Source of the DNA: Mucilaginibacter rigui
GTDB lineage: Bacteria; Bacteroidota; Bacteroidia; Sphingobacteriales; Sphingobacteriaceae
Assembly: GCF_014773275.1 (NCBI RefSeq)
Contig: NZ_JACWMW010000002.1
Location: forward strand, 868,001-932,000
DNA: 64,000 bases
Reading direction: 5' to 3'
A program made the position numbers and the translations under genes. The notes beneath the pieces are model-generated. The model did no database searches and had not been told where the DNA came from. It saw only the letters and a list, made by a program, of their open reading frames with translations. Positions 9,165-18,191 of this stretch are shown here, piece by piece (the first letter of the stretch is position 1; each line of letters starts with the position of its first letter).

Positions 9165-11345
9165 ATGAAACAACTTTTATTCTCTTGCTGCCTGGCAGCG
9201 CTAACTGTTAGCGCCCATGCCCAGGTAACAAAGCCCGCTGCGTTAAAGCAAAAAACCGCTTTTCAAACCAGTAGCCCCTGGATGCCCGAGATCGATGTAC
9301 GGTCGGATATTGCCATTGTTTACGGTGTAAACGACAGGCCCGGAATGACGTTTGAGCAGCGCGTAAAAACCTGGCGAGACCATGGTTACCAGGCCCAGTT
9401 TATGACAGGTATTGCCTGGGGCGATTACAAAGATTATTTTTTAGGCAAGTGGGATGGTATTAACCATTTAGGTGTTGGCCAGGTTACACAAAAAGGCGAT
9501 ACCATATTTCATGGCAGGGATATGCCTTATGTTGTGCCCGTAAAATCATTTATCGAGTATATGAAAACCGCTGTCATCAAACGGGTGATAGACGCGGGTA
9601 TCACCGATATTTTTTTAGAAGAGCCCGAGTTTTGGGCAAGGGCGGGTTATAGCGCGCCGTTTAAAGAAGAATGGCAAAAATATTACGGTTTCCCATGGAA
9701 ACCGCAGGATGCATCGGCCGAGAATACCTATTTATCCAGTAAGCTTAAGTATCACCTGTATTACGAGGCTATAAAAGAAACATCGAACTACGCTAAAGCC
9801 TATGGCAAAAGCAAGGGTAAAAATATAAAGGTGTTTATTGCCACGCACTCACTTGTTAACTATTCATCGTGGCAAATAGTAAGCCCCGAAGCCAGCCTGG
9901 CATCCCTGCCCGGTATTGATGGCTACATAGCGCAGGTATGGACGGGCACCTCGCGCGAACCGACATACTTTGGCGGGCAGAAAAAGGAGCGCGTATTTGA
10001 GAACGCGTTTTTAGAGTATGGTTCCATGGTATCTATGACTGCACCTACAGGCCGCAAAATGTTCTTCCTGACAGATCCTATAGAAGACTGGCCACGCGAC
10101 TGGGCCGATTATAAAAAGAATTACCAGGCAACTTTTACTGCAAAGCTATTATACCCCATGGTTGCCGATTACGAGGTAATGCCATGGCCCGAGCGGATCT
10201 ATACCCACCCGTACAAGGTAGCTAACAGTAACGAGAAAGTGCTGATCCCACAGTACTATTCAACTCAAATGCAGGTAATGGTAAATGCACTAAACAGCAT
10301 GCCCAAATCACCTAACAAGGTAACAGGTGTAAATGGTATTGGTGTGTTAATGAGCAACTCGTTGATGTTTCAGCGTTTCCCAACACACAACGGGTTCGAG
10401 GACCCGCAGTTCTCCAACTTTTATGGACAAACTTTGCCGTTGCTAAAACGCGGCGTGCCCGTACAAACCGTACACATGGAAAACCTTACCTATGCAGCTA
10501 CCTTAAAAAATATAAAGGTGCTGGTAGTGAGTTATTCAAACATGAAGCCGGTATCAGCAGAAATTCATACCGCTTTGGCCAAATGGGTTAAAGAGGGTGG
10601 CGTATTGATCTATGCCGGTCGCGATGACGATCCGTACCAATCGGTAATGGAGTGGTGGAACACCAAGGGCAATAAATTTACCGCGCCATCTAAACATCTG
10701 TTTAAACTGTTAAATATTGATGCGGCATCTGGCAAGCAAAAGTTCAGCGTTGGCAAAGGCACGGTATACATTTTAAGGCAAAACCCTAAAGAGTATGTAA
10801 TGGAAGCTAACGCCGACACCAAATTTGTGGATGCCGTAAAACAAGGCTATGAGACAGATGCCAAAGCAGGCAAGCTTATATTTAAGAACAGTCTTTATTT
10901 AGAGCGCGGGCCTTACGATGTAGTATCGGTAATGGACGAAAACCCTGACAGTAAACCGTACACTATAAAGGGCCCTGTTGTTGATCTGTTCGATCCGCAA
11001 TTGCCGGTACTGGCCGAGAAGGTTATTAACCCAGGTGAACAGGCGTTATTATATAATGTTAACCGCGTGGCCAATAAAACCAAACCACAGGTTTTGGCTG
11101 CTGCTGCCAGGGCTTATAACGAAGTGATACAGCCTAAAAGTTATTCGTTCGTAGTAAAAAGCCCTGTAAAAACACTGAATAGTATGCGCGTATTACTACC
11201 GGCAAAACCTAAAACCACAAAGGTTACCGATAGTAAGGGGCAAGAGGTTGCCGACGTAAAAACATCGTGGGATGCATCTTCAAAAACCGTGTACCTGGGT
11301 TTCGCGAATGACCCGGAAGGAATTAAAGTTAGTTTAAGTTGGTAA
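9165..11345 (+). CDS. Exported GH42-like glycoside hydrolase (clan GH-A type), family unassigned
   Basis: The 726-residue protein has a signal peptide ending SAHAQ. The N-terminal two thirds look like a TIM barrel: 'RVKTWRDHGYQAQFMTG', the acidic 'DIFLEEPEFWARAGY' (E152, E153, E155) at the end of a strand, 'IKVFIATHSLV' and 'GYIAQVWTGTSREPTY'. A Rossmann/GATase-like domain follows from about 450 to 500 ('IKVLVVSYSNMKP', 'ALAKWVKEGGVLIYAGRDDD'), as in the trimerisation domain of GH42 beta-galactosidases and the related GH164 beta-mannosidases. A small beta domain ends the protein. Its place before GH92 and GH76 suggests action on a mannose-containing glycan. The exact family and linkage cannot be settled by eye, and the catalytic acids are guesses. 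Confidence 0.55.
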   Translation: MKQLLFSCCLAALTVSAHAQVTKPAALKQKTAFQTSSPWMPEIDVRSDIAIVYGVNDRPGMTFEQRVKTWRDHGYQAQFMTGIAWGDYKDYFLGKWDGINHLGVGQVTQKGDTIFHGRDMPYVVPVKSFIEYMKTAVIKRVIDAGITDIFLEEPEFWARAGYSAPFKEEWQKYYGFPWKPQDASAENTYLSSKLKYHLYYEAIKETSNYAKAYGKSKGKNIKVFIATHSLVNYSSWQIVSPEASLASLPGIDGYIAQVWTGTSREPTYFGGQKKERVFENAFLEYGSMVSMTAPTGRKMFFLTDPIEDWPRDWADYKKNYQATFTAKLLYPMVADYEVMPWPERIYTHPYKVANSNEKVLIPQYYSTQMQVMVNALNSMPKSPNKVTGVNGIGVLMSNSLMFQRFPTHNGFEDPQFSNFYGQTLPLLKRGVPVQTVHMENLTYAATLKNIKVLVVSYSNMKPVSAEIHTALAKWVKEGGVLIYAGRDDDPYQSVMEWWNTKGNKFTAPSKHLFKLLNIDAASGKQKFSVGKGTVYILRQNPKEYVMEANADTKFVDAVKQGYETDAKAGKLIFKNSLYLERGPYDVVSVMDENPDSKPYTIKGPVVDLFDPQLPVLAEKVINPGEQALLYNVNRVANKTKPQVLAAAARAYNEVIQPKSYSFVVKSPVKTLNSMRVLLPAKPKTTKVTDSKGQEVADVKTSWDASSKTVYLGFANDPEGIKVSLSW

Positions 11346-11366
11346 ATACTGAGGTTGGTTTAAGAA

Positions 11367-11419
11367 CCAGTTACTGCTACCATACATGGGCTTTACCCGT
11401 GTATGTGTAGTGTGACTGG
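11367..11419 (+). other. Long imperfect intercistronic stem-loop before the GH92 gene
   Basis: CATACATGGG (11381-11390) pairs with CCCGTGTATG (11396-11405) around CTTTA with one wobble. CTAC/GTAG and CCAGTTAC/GTGACTGG extend the stem on both sides with small bulges. No T-run follows. It is the second large hairpin between genes of the locus. Confidence 0.5.
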
Positions 11420-11456
11420 AATAACTGCACATATTTACGAACATTAAGATATTTAA

Positions 11457-13733
11457 ATGAAAAAATTAGTATTAGCTGCCCTTTTGGCCCTCCCTATAAT
11501 AACTTCAGCACAGATTAGTAAAACAAACCTCGCCGACCTGGTTAACCCGCTTATGGGGACCGATTCCAAACCCTCCCTATCCAACGGGAATACATACCCG
11601 GCTATAGCATTACCATGGGGCATGAATTTTTGGACGCCTCAAACAGGTAAAATGGGCAGCGGTTGGCAATACACCTACAATGCCGACAAACTGGTTGGTT
11701 TTAAACAAACGCACCAGCCATCGCCCTGGATGAATGATTACGGGCAGTTCTCTATCTTCCCCGAAACAGGAAAGATACGGGTTGACGAAGGCGAACGTGC
11801 CAGCTGGTACTCGCACAAAGCAGAGATTGCCAAACCTTATTACTACAGCGTTTACCTGGCCGATTATGATGTTACAACCGAAATTACACCGACAGAACGT
11901 GCCGCCAGTTTTAAATTTACTTTCCCCAAAAGCGATAGCTCACACATTGTGATCGATGCTTTTGATAAAGGATCTTACGTAAAGATCATCCCCGGCGAGA
12001 ATAAAATAGTTGGCTACAGTACCCGCAACAGCGGTGCGGTGCCCCAAAATTTCAAGAACTACTTTGTTATTTATATAGATAAGGTATTCAAGAATGCTTC
12101 TGTATGGCATAACAAGGATATTGACGATGGCAAACTGGAATACACCGGTGACCACGCCGGTGCGGTAATCAGCTTTAAAACCAGCAAGGGCGAAGCGGTT
12201 AATCTGCGTGTGGCGTCGTCATTCATCAGCATAGAGCAGGCCGAAATTAATTTAAAGCGCGAACTGGGTAAAGAAAGCTTCGGGGCCACCAAACAAAAGG
12301 CCAAAGCTATCTGGAACAATACCTTAAGCAGACTTACAGTTGACGGTGGAACGATTGACCAAACCCGCACCTTTTACTCTTGCTTGTACCGCATGCTTTT
12401 CTTCCCCAATAAATTGTATGAGCTGGATGCCAAAGATCAGATAGTTCATTATAGTCCGTATAACGGTAAGGTATTGCCTGGTTATATGTTTGGTGGCACC
12501 GGATTTTGGGATACCTTCCGTGCCTTGTATCCATTCCTGAATCTGGTTTACCCATCCATCAATAAAGAAATGCAGGCCGGTTTAGTGAACGATTACCAAG
12601 AAGGCGGCTGGTTGCCCGAGTGGAGCAGCCCCGGTTATGCCGATGTAATGGTGGGTAATAACTCTGCATCTGTAGTATCCGAAGCTTATTTAAAAGGTGG
12701 CCGCGGATACGATATCAACACCCTTTACCGGGCATTGCTGCATGGGGCAAATAATACCGGCCCCGGTGCCGCAGGTAGGCGTGGGGTAGATTATTATAAC
12801 ACGCTGGGTTACGTGCCTTATGATGTAAATATAAATGAGAACGCAGCCCGTACGCTGGAGTATGCTTATGATGATTTTGCTATTTATAAGTTGGGTAAAG
12901 CTTTAGGACGCCCGGCATCAGAAACCGATATCTACAAAAAACGAAGTCTGAACTACAAAAACCTTTTCGACCCGCAAACCGGGTTAATGAGGGGTAAAAA
13001 TAAGGATGGCAAATTCCAAACCCCTTTCAATCCATTTAAATGGGGCGATGCTTTTACGGAGGGGAACAGTTGGCATTATACCTGGAGTGTTTTCCATGAT
13101 GTGCAGGGCCTGATAGGCCTGATGGGCGGCAACCAAAAGTTTGTAAACAAGCTCGATTCGGTGTTTATCCTTCCGCCGGTATTTGATGATAGCTATTATA
13201 ACAGTGTTATTCACGAAATCCGTGAGATGCAAATTGCGGGAATGGGCCAATATGCTCACGGTAACCAACCGATACAGCATATGATATACTTGTACAATTA
13301 CGCCGGCCAGCCCTGGAAAACCCAGCAGCACGTGCGCGATGTAATGGACAAAATGTACAAACCAACACCCGATGGTTATTGCGGTGATGAGGATAACGGG
13401 CAAACATCTGCCTGGTATGTGTTTTCGGCAATGGGCTTTTACCCGGTAACTCCGGCCAGCGATCAGTACGTGCTTGGCGCGCCGCTGTTTAAAAAAGTAA
13501 CCGTTAAGCTACAGAATGGCAAAACTATCAGCATTAATGCCGCTAACAATAGCGCGCAAAACCGATATGTAAATAGCTTACGTGTAAACGGTAAACCATA
13601 TTCGTTTAACTGGCTTAGTCACTCGGCGTTGTTAAAAGGCGCTACGCTTAACTTTAACATGTCGGCACAGCCAAATAAGCAAAAAGGCGTTAAACCCACC
13701 GACGCACCCTACTCGCTATCTAATGAAAAATAA
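11457..13733 (+). CDS. GH92 alpha-mannosidase
   Basis: GH92 enzymes are calcium-dependent, inverting exo-alpha-mannosidases, most often alpha-1,2. The 758-residue protein has a signal peptide (MKKLVLAALLALPIITSAQ). The beta-sandwich domain begins 'DLVNPLMGTDSKPSLSNGNT' and 'YPAIALPWGMNFWTPQTGKM', and contains 'GFKQTHQPSPWMNDYGQFSI'. The (alpha/alpha)6 part carries 'FGGTGFWDTFRALYPFLNLV', 'IHEIREMQIAGMGQYAHGNQ' (E587/E590 region, probable acid) and 'GYCGDEDNGQTSAWYVFSAM' with D644 and D646, matching the calcium/base site of the family. Length and motif order are normal for GH92. It is exported, probably to the periplasm, and trims side branches from mannan before or after GH76 cuts the backbone. 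Confidence 0.93.
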   Translation: MKKLVLAALLALPIITSAQISKTNLADLVNPLMGTDSKPSLSNGNTYPAIALPWGMNFWTPQTGKMGSGWQYTYNADKLVGFKQTHQPSPWMNDYGQFSIFPETGKIRVDEGERASWYSHKAEIAKPYYYSVYLADYDVTTEITPTERAASFKFTFPKSDSSHIVIDAFDKGSYVKIIPGENKIVGYSTRNSGAVPQNFKNYFVIYIDKVFKNASVWHNKDIDDGKLEYTGDHAGAVISFKTSKGEAVNLRVASSFISIEQAEINLKRELGKESFGATKQKAKAIWNNTLSRLTVDGGTIDQTRTFYSCLYRMLFFPNKLYELDAKDQIVHYSPYNGKVLPGYMFGGTGFWDTFRALYPFLNLVYPSINKEMQAGLVNDYQEGGWLPEWSSPGYADVMVGNNSASVVSEAYLKGGRGYDINTLYRALLHGANNTGPGAAGRRGVDYYNTLGYVPYDVNINENAARTLEYAYDDFAIYKLGKALGRPASETDIYKKRSLNYKNLFDPQTGLMRGKNKDGKFQTPFNPFKWGDAFTEGNSWHYTWSVFHDVQGLIGLMGGNQKFVNKLDSVFILPPVFDDSYYNSVIHEIREMQIAGMGQYAHGNQPIQHMIYLYNYAGQPWKTQQHVRDVMDKMYKPTPDGYCGDEDNGQTSAWYVFSAMGFYPVTPASDQYVLGAPLFKKVTVKLQNGKTISINAANNSAQNRYVNSLRVNGKPYSFNWLSHSALLKGATLNFNMSAQPNKQKGVKPTDAPYSLSNEK

Positions 13734-13750
13734 GTAACACACATCTACCT

Positions 13751-14875
13751 ATGAAAAAAATATTTTATATCCTGTTAACCTGCTTATTTATTACCGTTAT
13801 GGGTTGCAGTAAAGGCTCGGAGAATAAACCGCCTGCTGCAAAACCGGTTGACCCACCAACAACGGCCGACCCTACATTTACCGCGGCTGATGCAACAACC
13901 GCTTATACCGCATTTAACAGATACTATTATAACACGGCAAAAAAGCTGTATTACAGCACCACACAACAGGATGGCCTTGGTGCTATATGGACACAGGCCA
14001 TTTACTGGGACATGGCCATGAATGTTTACGAACGTACTAATGACCCGGCACAGCTTACCTTGGTTAACGATATTTACCAGGGCGGTTTTGACCAATATGA
14101 TGGCTATAACTGGGATAACACCACCACCTGGTTTATTTATGACGATATGATGTGGTGGGTAATGGCTCTGGCCCGTGCTAACCAGATGACCGGCAACCAG
14201 GTGTACCTGCAAAAAGCAATTGCCGGGTTTAACCGCGTTTGGAACGGATCATACGATGCGGTTAACGGCGGGATGTTCTGGGATTTTCAGCATAGCGGTA
14301 AAAACGCTTGTATCAATTATCCAACAGTTATAGCGGCCATGCGTTTGTATAAATTAACCGGCGATGCAAGTTATCTTACAAAAGCGAAATCCATATACGT
14401 ATGGGCCAAAACTAACCTCATGGACGCTAATGGCCGGATAGCTGATCATAAAATTGGTAACAATGCGCCCGGTTATGAAGACTATACCTACAACCAGGGT
14501 ACAGCTATTGGCGCGGCTATGGCCTTGTATAACGAAACCAAAGACGAAGCGTACCTAAGCGACGCCAAGTTAGCCGCCGATTATACCAAAACCAAAATGG
14601 GTGCCAATGGTATTTTGCCTGCCGAGGGCGACTTTAACGAGCAGGGTGTGCTGAAAGTTATTTTTGCCCAGTATATTATGCAGTTGATAACTGATGGTAA
14701 GCAAACACAGTATTTGGATTGGGTTAAAACCAACATCAATACCGGCTGGAACAATCGCGATAAAGAACGCAACCTTACCTGGAGAAATTATGCTTTGGCC
14801 GCGCCAAGAGGTGTCATGCAATCGTACGAAAGCAGCAGTATTGTAACCTTTATGCAGCTGTATTTTAAGAAATAA
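13751..14875 (+). CDS. GH76 endo-alpha-1,6-mannanase lipoprotein
   Basis: GH76 enzymes cleave the alpha-1,6-mannan backbone with retention. The 374-residue protein has a lipoprotein signal (MKKIFYILLTCLFITVMGC), a proline-rich linker (KPPAAKPVDPPTTADP) and an (alpha/alpha)6 domain. The family's paired aspartates are in 'WFIYDDMMWWVMALARANQ' (D131, D132). Further family segments are 'GGMFWDFQHSGKNACINYPT', 'YNQGTAIGAAMALY' and 'WRNYALAAPRGVMQSYESSS'. It starts 17 bases after the GH92 gene. The lipid anchor is consistent with a cell-surface endo-enzyme that feeds SusCD. A terminator follows. Confidence 0.92.
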   Translation: MKKIFYILLTCLFITVMGCSKGSENKPPAAKPVDPPTTADPTFTAADATTAYTAFNRYYYNTAKKLYYSTTQQDGLGAIWTQAIYWDMAMNVYERTNDPAQLTLVNDIYQGGFDQYDGYNWDNTTTWFIYDDMMWWVMALARANQMTGNQVYLQKAIAGFNRVWNGSYDAVNGGMFWDFQHSGKNACINYPTVIAAMRLYKLTGDASYLTKAKSIYVWAKTNLMDANGRIADHKIGNNAPGYEDYTYNQGTAIGAAMALYNETKDEAYLSDAKLAADYTKTKMGANGILPAEGDFNEQGVLKVIFAQYIMQLITDGKQTQYLDWVKTNINTGWNNRDKERNLTWRNYALAAPRGVMQSYESSSIVTFMQLYFKK

Positions 14876-14904
14876 ACAAACTCCATCTACCTGTTATAGC
14901 ATCC

Positions 14905-14933
14905 AAAAGGCGCTCCCGAAAGGGGCGCTTTTG
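14905..14933 (+). terminator. Terminator closing the mannan utilisation operon
   Basis: AAAAGGCGCTCCC, GAAA, GGGGCGCTTTT: a GC-rich hairpin with two single-base bulges and an A/T-flanked base, 30 bases after the GH76 stop. Confidence 0.7.
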
Positions 14934-15279
14934 TACTTATTAATGGTTTTGGGTGATCTTCAAACCCTGACACGCTGATATTGATTTCTATATTTTTAAT
15001 AACCTATAACTAATAGAAAGGATTAAAGAGGGTTTAACGATTAACGTATTCGCTTAACAATTATTGATAAGTTTAAGGGTTTTTGAACATAAAGATTAGC
15101 TTTTATTTATTATTTTAGGTCTTCAATTCAGCTTCGTTTATGATTCTGCGTTATCAACGGATAGTGCAGATCCTAAACCACTTGTAATAAGGTAATAAAG
15201 GATCATTTTACATCCATCATTATTTTAATTACTAACATCAGATCTCCAATATTTTATTAACATCTAATTATCAAAAACG
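14934..15279. other. Intergenic stretch of about 350 bases
   Basis: A/T-rich sequence with short stop-interrupted frames. No RNA gene, clear repeat or good -7/-33 pair was seen. It must hold the promoter of the alpha/beta hydrolase that starts at 15280. Confidence 0.5.
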
Positions 15280-16101
15280 ATGAGCACCATTACAGTAAAA
15301 GACGGAACAGAAATTTATTACAAAGATTGGGGAACAGGGCAACCGATAGTTTTCCATCATGGCTGGCCATTATCAGGCGATGACTGGGACGGGCAAATGA
15401 TGTTTTTCCTGGCACAGGGGTATAGGGTTATAGCGCATGACCGCCGGGGGCATGGCAGGTCGAGCCAGGCGGCTAATGGGCATGATATGGATACCTACGC
15501 AGCTGATGTGGCCGAACTTGTGCAGGCGCTCGATCTGAAGGATGCTATACACGTTGGTCACTCAACAGGCGGTGGAGAGGTTATCCGTTACGTTGCCAAA
15601 CACGGCAAAGGCCGTGTGGCAAAGGCGGTACTGATAAGCGCGGTTACCCCTATAATGGTACAAACAGAAAATAACCCTGATGGCATCCCTTTATCTGTTT
15701 TTGATGAGATACGCGAGGGTACTGCTACAAAAAGGCCACAGTATTTTCAGGATTTTACCATGCCGTTTTATGGCTTTAACCGCGAAGGCGCAAAGGTGTC
15801 GCAAGGTATAAGGGATAATTGGTGGCGCCAGGGAATGATGGGGGCCATTAAAGCGCATGTAGATTGTGTAAAAGTATTCTCTGAAACAGATTTTACGGAA
15901 GACCTTAAAAGCGTGGACGTACCAGTACTTATTTTACACGGCGAGGATGACCAGATTGTGCCATTCCAGCTTACGGCTGTAAAGGCGATAAAGCTGGTAA
16001 AGAACGGGCAACTGATTTCGTACCCGGGTTTCCCACATGGTATGCCAACTACAGAAGCTGCAACAATTAATAAAGATTTGCTGGCTTTTATTAAAGCGTA
16101 A
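15280..16101 (+). CDS. Alpha/beta hydrolase of the non-haem chloroperoxidase/arylesterase type
   Basis: The 273-residue cytoplasmic protein has no signal peptide. It shows the complete alpha/beta-hydrolase pattern: oxyanion segment 'VFHHGWPLSGDDWDGQM', 'VIAHDRRGHGRSSQ', nucleophile elbow 'GHSTGGGEV' with S95, acid loop 'LHGEDDQIVP' (D223/D224) and the histidine in 'GFPHGMP' (H253). These segments and the length match the cofactor-free chloroperoxidase/esterase group, whose members hydrolyse small esters and can carry out perhydrolysis. The true substrate is unknown. It stands alone, with a long upstream gap and a terminator after it. Confidence 0.9.
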   Translation: MSTITVKDGTEIYYKDWGTGQPIVFHHGWPLSGDDWDGQMMFFLAQGYRVIAHDRRGHGRSSQAANGHDMDTYAADVAELVQALDLKDAIHVGHSTGGGEVIRYVAKHGKGRVAKAVLISAVTPIMVQTENNPDGIPLSVFDEIREGTATKRPQYFQDFTMPFYGFNREGAKVSQGIRDNWWRQGMMGAIKAHVDCVKVFSETDFTEDLKSVDVPVLILHGEDDQIVPFQLTAVKAIKLVKNGQLISYPGFPHGMPTTEAATINKDLLAFIKA

Positions 16102-16128
16102 AGTATTAAGCGTTGTTTATCGTATTAT

Positions 16129-16160
16129 AAAGCTGCCGCCATTTATGGTTGGCAGCTTTT
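16129..16160 (+). terminator. Terminator after the alpha/beta hydrolase
   Basis: AAAGCTGCC (16129-16137) pairs with GGCAGCTTT, the loop is GCCATTTATGGTT, and the right arm runs into TTTT. It lies 27 bases after the hydrolase stop and before the preferred start of the metallopeptidase. Confidence 0.8.
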
Positions 16161-16195
16161 ATATTTACAGGCTAAAAAGATTTAAAGAAATATAC

Positions 16196-18082
16196 ATGAT
16201 GCCTTATAAAAATACGGTGATATGGTTTGGGGGTTTATGTTTAACCATATTTTGTAATATAGTTTACGCCCAAACAAAGTTGCCATTGGCCACAAACCTG
16301 AACAAGGCATATGAGCGGCATACCCGCAGTTTAAACGGGGTCCCCGGTAAGGCCTACTGGCAAAATAGTGCAGACTACCAAATCAACGCAAGCTTTACTC
16401 CAAACACAAGAGTGTTAAGCGGTAAGGTTAACATAAGCTATCAAAACAACAGCCCCGATACCCTTAAGCAAGTTGTTTTTAAGCTTTACCCCAATTTATA
16501 TCAGCAACAAGCCATGCGTAATACGCAAGTATCGCCCGAAGATCTGACCACCGGGGTAGATATCTCCGCAATGCAGTTTGATGATAAACCTGTAGAGCCA
16601 AATAAAAGGGTAATAAGAGGTACTAATATGTACATCAGGGGGCTTGTAATACCACCAGGGGGTAAAGCTAAATTTAATGTGGCTTACACTTATACTTTAA
16701 ATAAAGGGTCATTTATCAGGACAGGGCAGGTTGACAGCGGTGCTTTTATAATAGCTTATTTTTTCCCAAGGATAGCAGTTTATGATGATACCGACGGGTG
16801 GAACGAATACCCTTACGTAGGTAAAGAAGAATTTTATAACGATTACTGTAATTTTAAAGTGGAATTAACCATCCCCGGGAATTACCAGTGCTGGGCAACC
16901 GGCGATCTTATCAATGTGGATTCGGTATATCAGCCAAAATTTGTCAAACGTATAGCCGATGCCATTAACAGCGATTCGGTTACCAATATTATTACCGCTG
17001 CTGACGTTAAAGAAGGCAATATCACCATGGCCAGCCAAATTAATACGTGGAAGTTTGAGGCCAAAAATGTGACCGACTTTGTATTCGCCATTAGCAACCA
17101 TTATGTTTGGAAGGCATCGAGCGTGCTTGTAGACCCAAAAACAAGGCGACGCACCCGGGTTGATGCCGTTTATAACCCTGAGCATAAAGCCTTTGAACCG
17201 GTTATTGGTTACGCCCGTAAAACGGTCGAACTGATCAGTTACAAAATACCCGGCATTCCATTCCCTTATCCGCACCAAACAATTTTTGAAGGACTTGACG
17301 CCACCGAGTACCCTATGATGGTGAATAACCTGCCTTTTGAAAAAGATGAAGCCGTTGAATTTACCGTCCATGAGGTTTTTCACGCGCTTTTCCCTTTTTA
17401 TGTTGGCAATAACGAAACAAAACATTCTTTTTTGGATGAAGGATGGGCCACATTTTCTGAATTTAGTCTTTCGCCATTCATCGATTCTAAATTAACCGAT
17501 ACCTATAGCATGAGCGATATTAACAGCAGCGCAGGCTCTGACCAGGATGTGCCCATCATGACGCTTACACCGCAATTGTACGGCAAAGCGCGGTTCTCTG
17601 ATAAAGACCTAAAACCGGCGATCGGGTTTCATTACGTACGCGAAATGCTGGGCGATAGTCTGTTTTTCAAAGCCATCCGGTACTATATTAAACAATGGAA
17701 TGGTAAGCACCCCACCCCGTATGATTTCTTTTATTGTATGAACGCCGGTGCAGGTAGAAACATGAACTGGTTTTGGAGAAACTGGTACTTTGAAAAGTTT
17801 GCACCCGATCTGGCTATAACAAAGGTTAATCGCCAAAAGCGGCAATATGGAGTTGTTGTTGCAAATAATGGAGGCGCGGCAGTCCCTGTACATCTTTTGG
17901 TATATTATAAAGATGGCAGCAAACAAGCTATAGATGTAAGTATTGCCTGCTGGGAAAAGGGGAATAAAACAATAACTGCATCTTTTAAATCAAACAAGCC
18001 GCTAAGTAAAATAGTGTTGGGTAAACCTTACGATGTAGATGTTAACCCCAAAAACAATGTTTGGGTGGCCGGAGCCCATTAA
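16196..18082 (+). CDS. Exported M1-family (gluzincin) metallopeptidase
   Basis: The frame is open from 16037, but that part overlaps the hydrolase gene and its terminator. The ATG at 16196 (or 16199) gives a signal peptide (MMPYKNTVIWFGGLCLTIFC, then NIVYAQ) and 628 residues. The N-terminal beta-sandwich is like M1 aminopeptidases ('ASFTPNTRVLSGKVNISYQN', 'LKQVVFKLYPN'). The zinc site is HEVFH at 392-396, followed after 18 residues by the Glu of 'LDEGWATFSEF'. The GAMEN-type exopeptidase motif is replaced by 'EYPMMVNN', which is common in Bacteroidota paralogues. It probably trims peptides in the periplasm. No operon partner is seen, and a hairpin terminator follows. Confidence 0.88.
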   Translation: MMPYKNTVIWFGGLCLTIFCNIVYAQTKLPLATNLNKAYERHTRSLNGVPGKAYWQNSADYQINASFTPNTRVLSGKVNISYQNNSPDTLKQVVFKLYPNLYQQQAMRNTQVSPEDLTTGVDISAMQFDDKPVEPNKRVIRGTNMYIRGLVIPPGGKAKFNVAYTYTLNKGSFIRTGQVDSGAFIIAYFFPRIAVYDDTDGWNEYPYVGKEEFYNDYCNFKVELTIPGNYQCWATGDLINVDSVYQPKFVKRIADAINSDSVTNIITAADVKEGNITMASQINTWKFEAKNVTDFVFAISNHYVWKASSVLVDPKTRRRTRVDAVYNPEHKAFEPVIGYARKTVELISYKIPGIPFPYPHQTIFEGLDATEYPMMVNNLPFEKDEAVEFTVHEVFHALFPFYVGNNETKHSFLDEGWATFSEFSLSPFIDSKLTDTYSMSDINSSAGSDQDVPIMTLTPQLYGKARFSDKDLKPAIGFHYVREMLGDSLFFKAIRYYIKQWNGKHPTPYDFFYCMNAGAGRNMNWFWRNWYFEKFAPDLAITKVNRQKRQYGVVVANNGGAAVPVHLLVYYKDGSKQAIDVSIACWEKGNKTITASFKSNKPLSKIVLGKPYDVDVNPKNNVWVAGAH

Positions 18083-18129
18083 AGTATGGCACACATCGAT
18101 ATAATAGCTATTGCCATACTATTTTTTTT
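18083..18129 (+). terminator. Terminator after the metallopeptidase
   Basis: AGTATGGCA (18083-18091) pairs with TGCCATACT (18112-18120) and is followed by ATTTTTTTT. Confidence 0.75.
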
Positions 18130-18156
18130 ATGATAAAGGTTTATCGTAACTTAATA

Positions 18157-18164
18157 TATCTTTG
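18157..18164 (+). promoter_or_regulatory. -7 promoter element of efp
   Basis: TATCTTTG fits TAnnTTTG exactly, 27 bases before the efp ATG, and lies just after the preceding gene's terminator. The -33 region is weak. Confidence 0.6.
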
Positions 18165-18191
18165 CACTTTAAATTTTACAATTACATTTTC

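Noticed and set aside
12984..13403. 139-codon reverse-strand frame inside the GH92 gene
   Set aside because: It is opposite the conserved catalytic region of GH92 and has no start context or family features.
16865..17425. 186-codon reverse-strand frame inside the metallopeptidase gene
   Set aside because: It lies fully opposite the zinc-site region of a well-supported gene and shows no domain.
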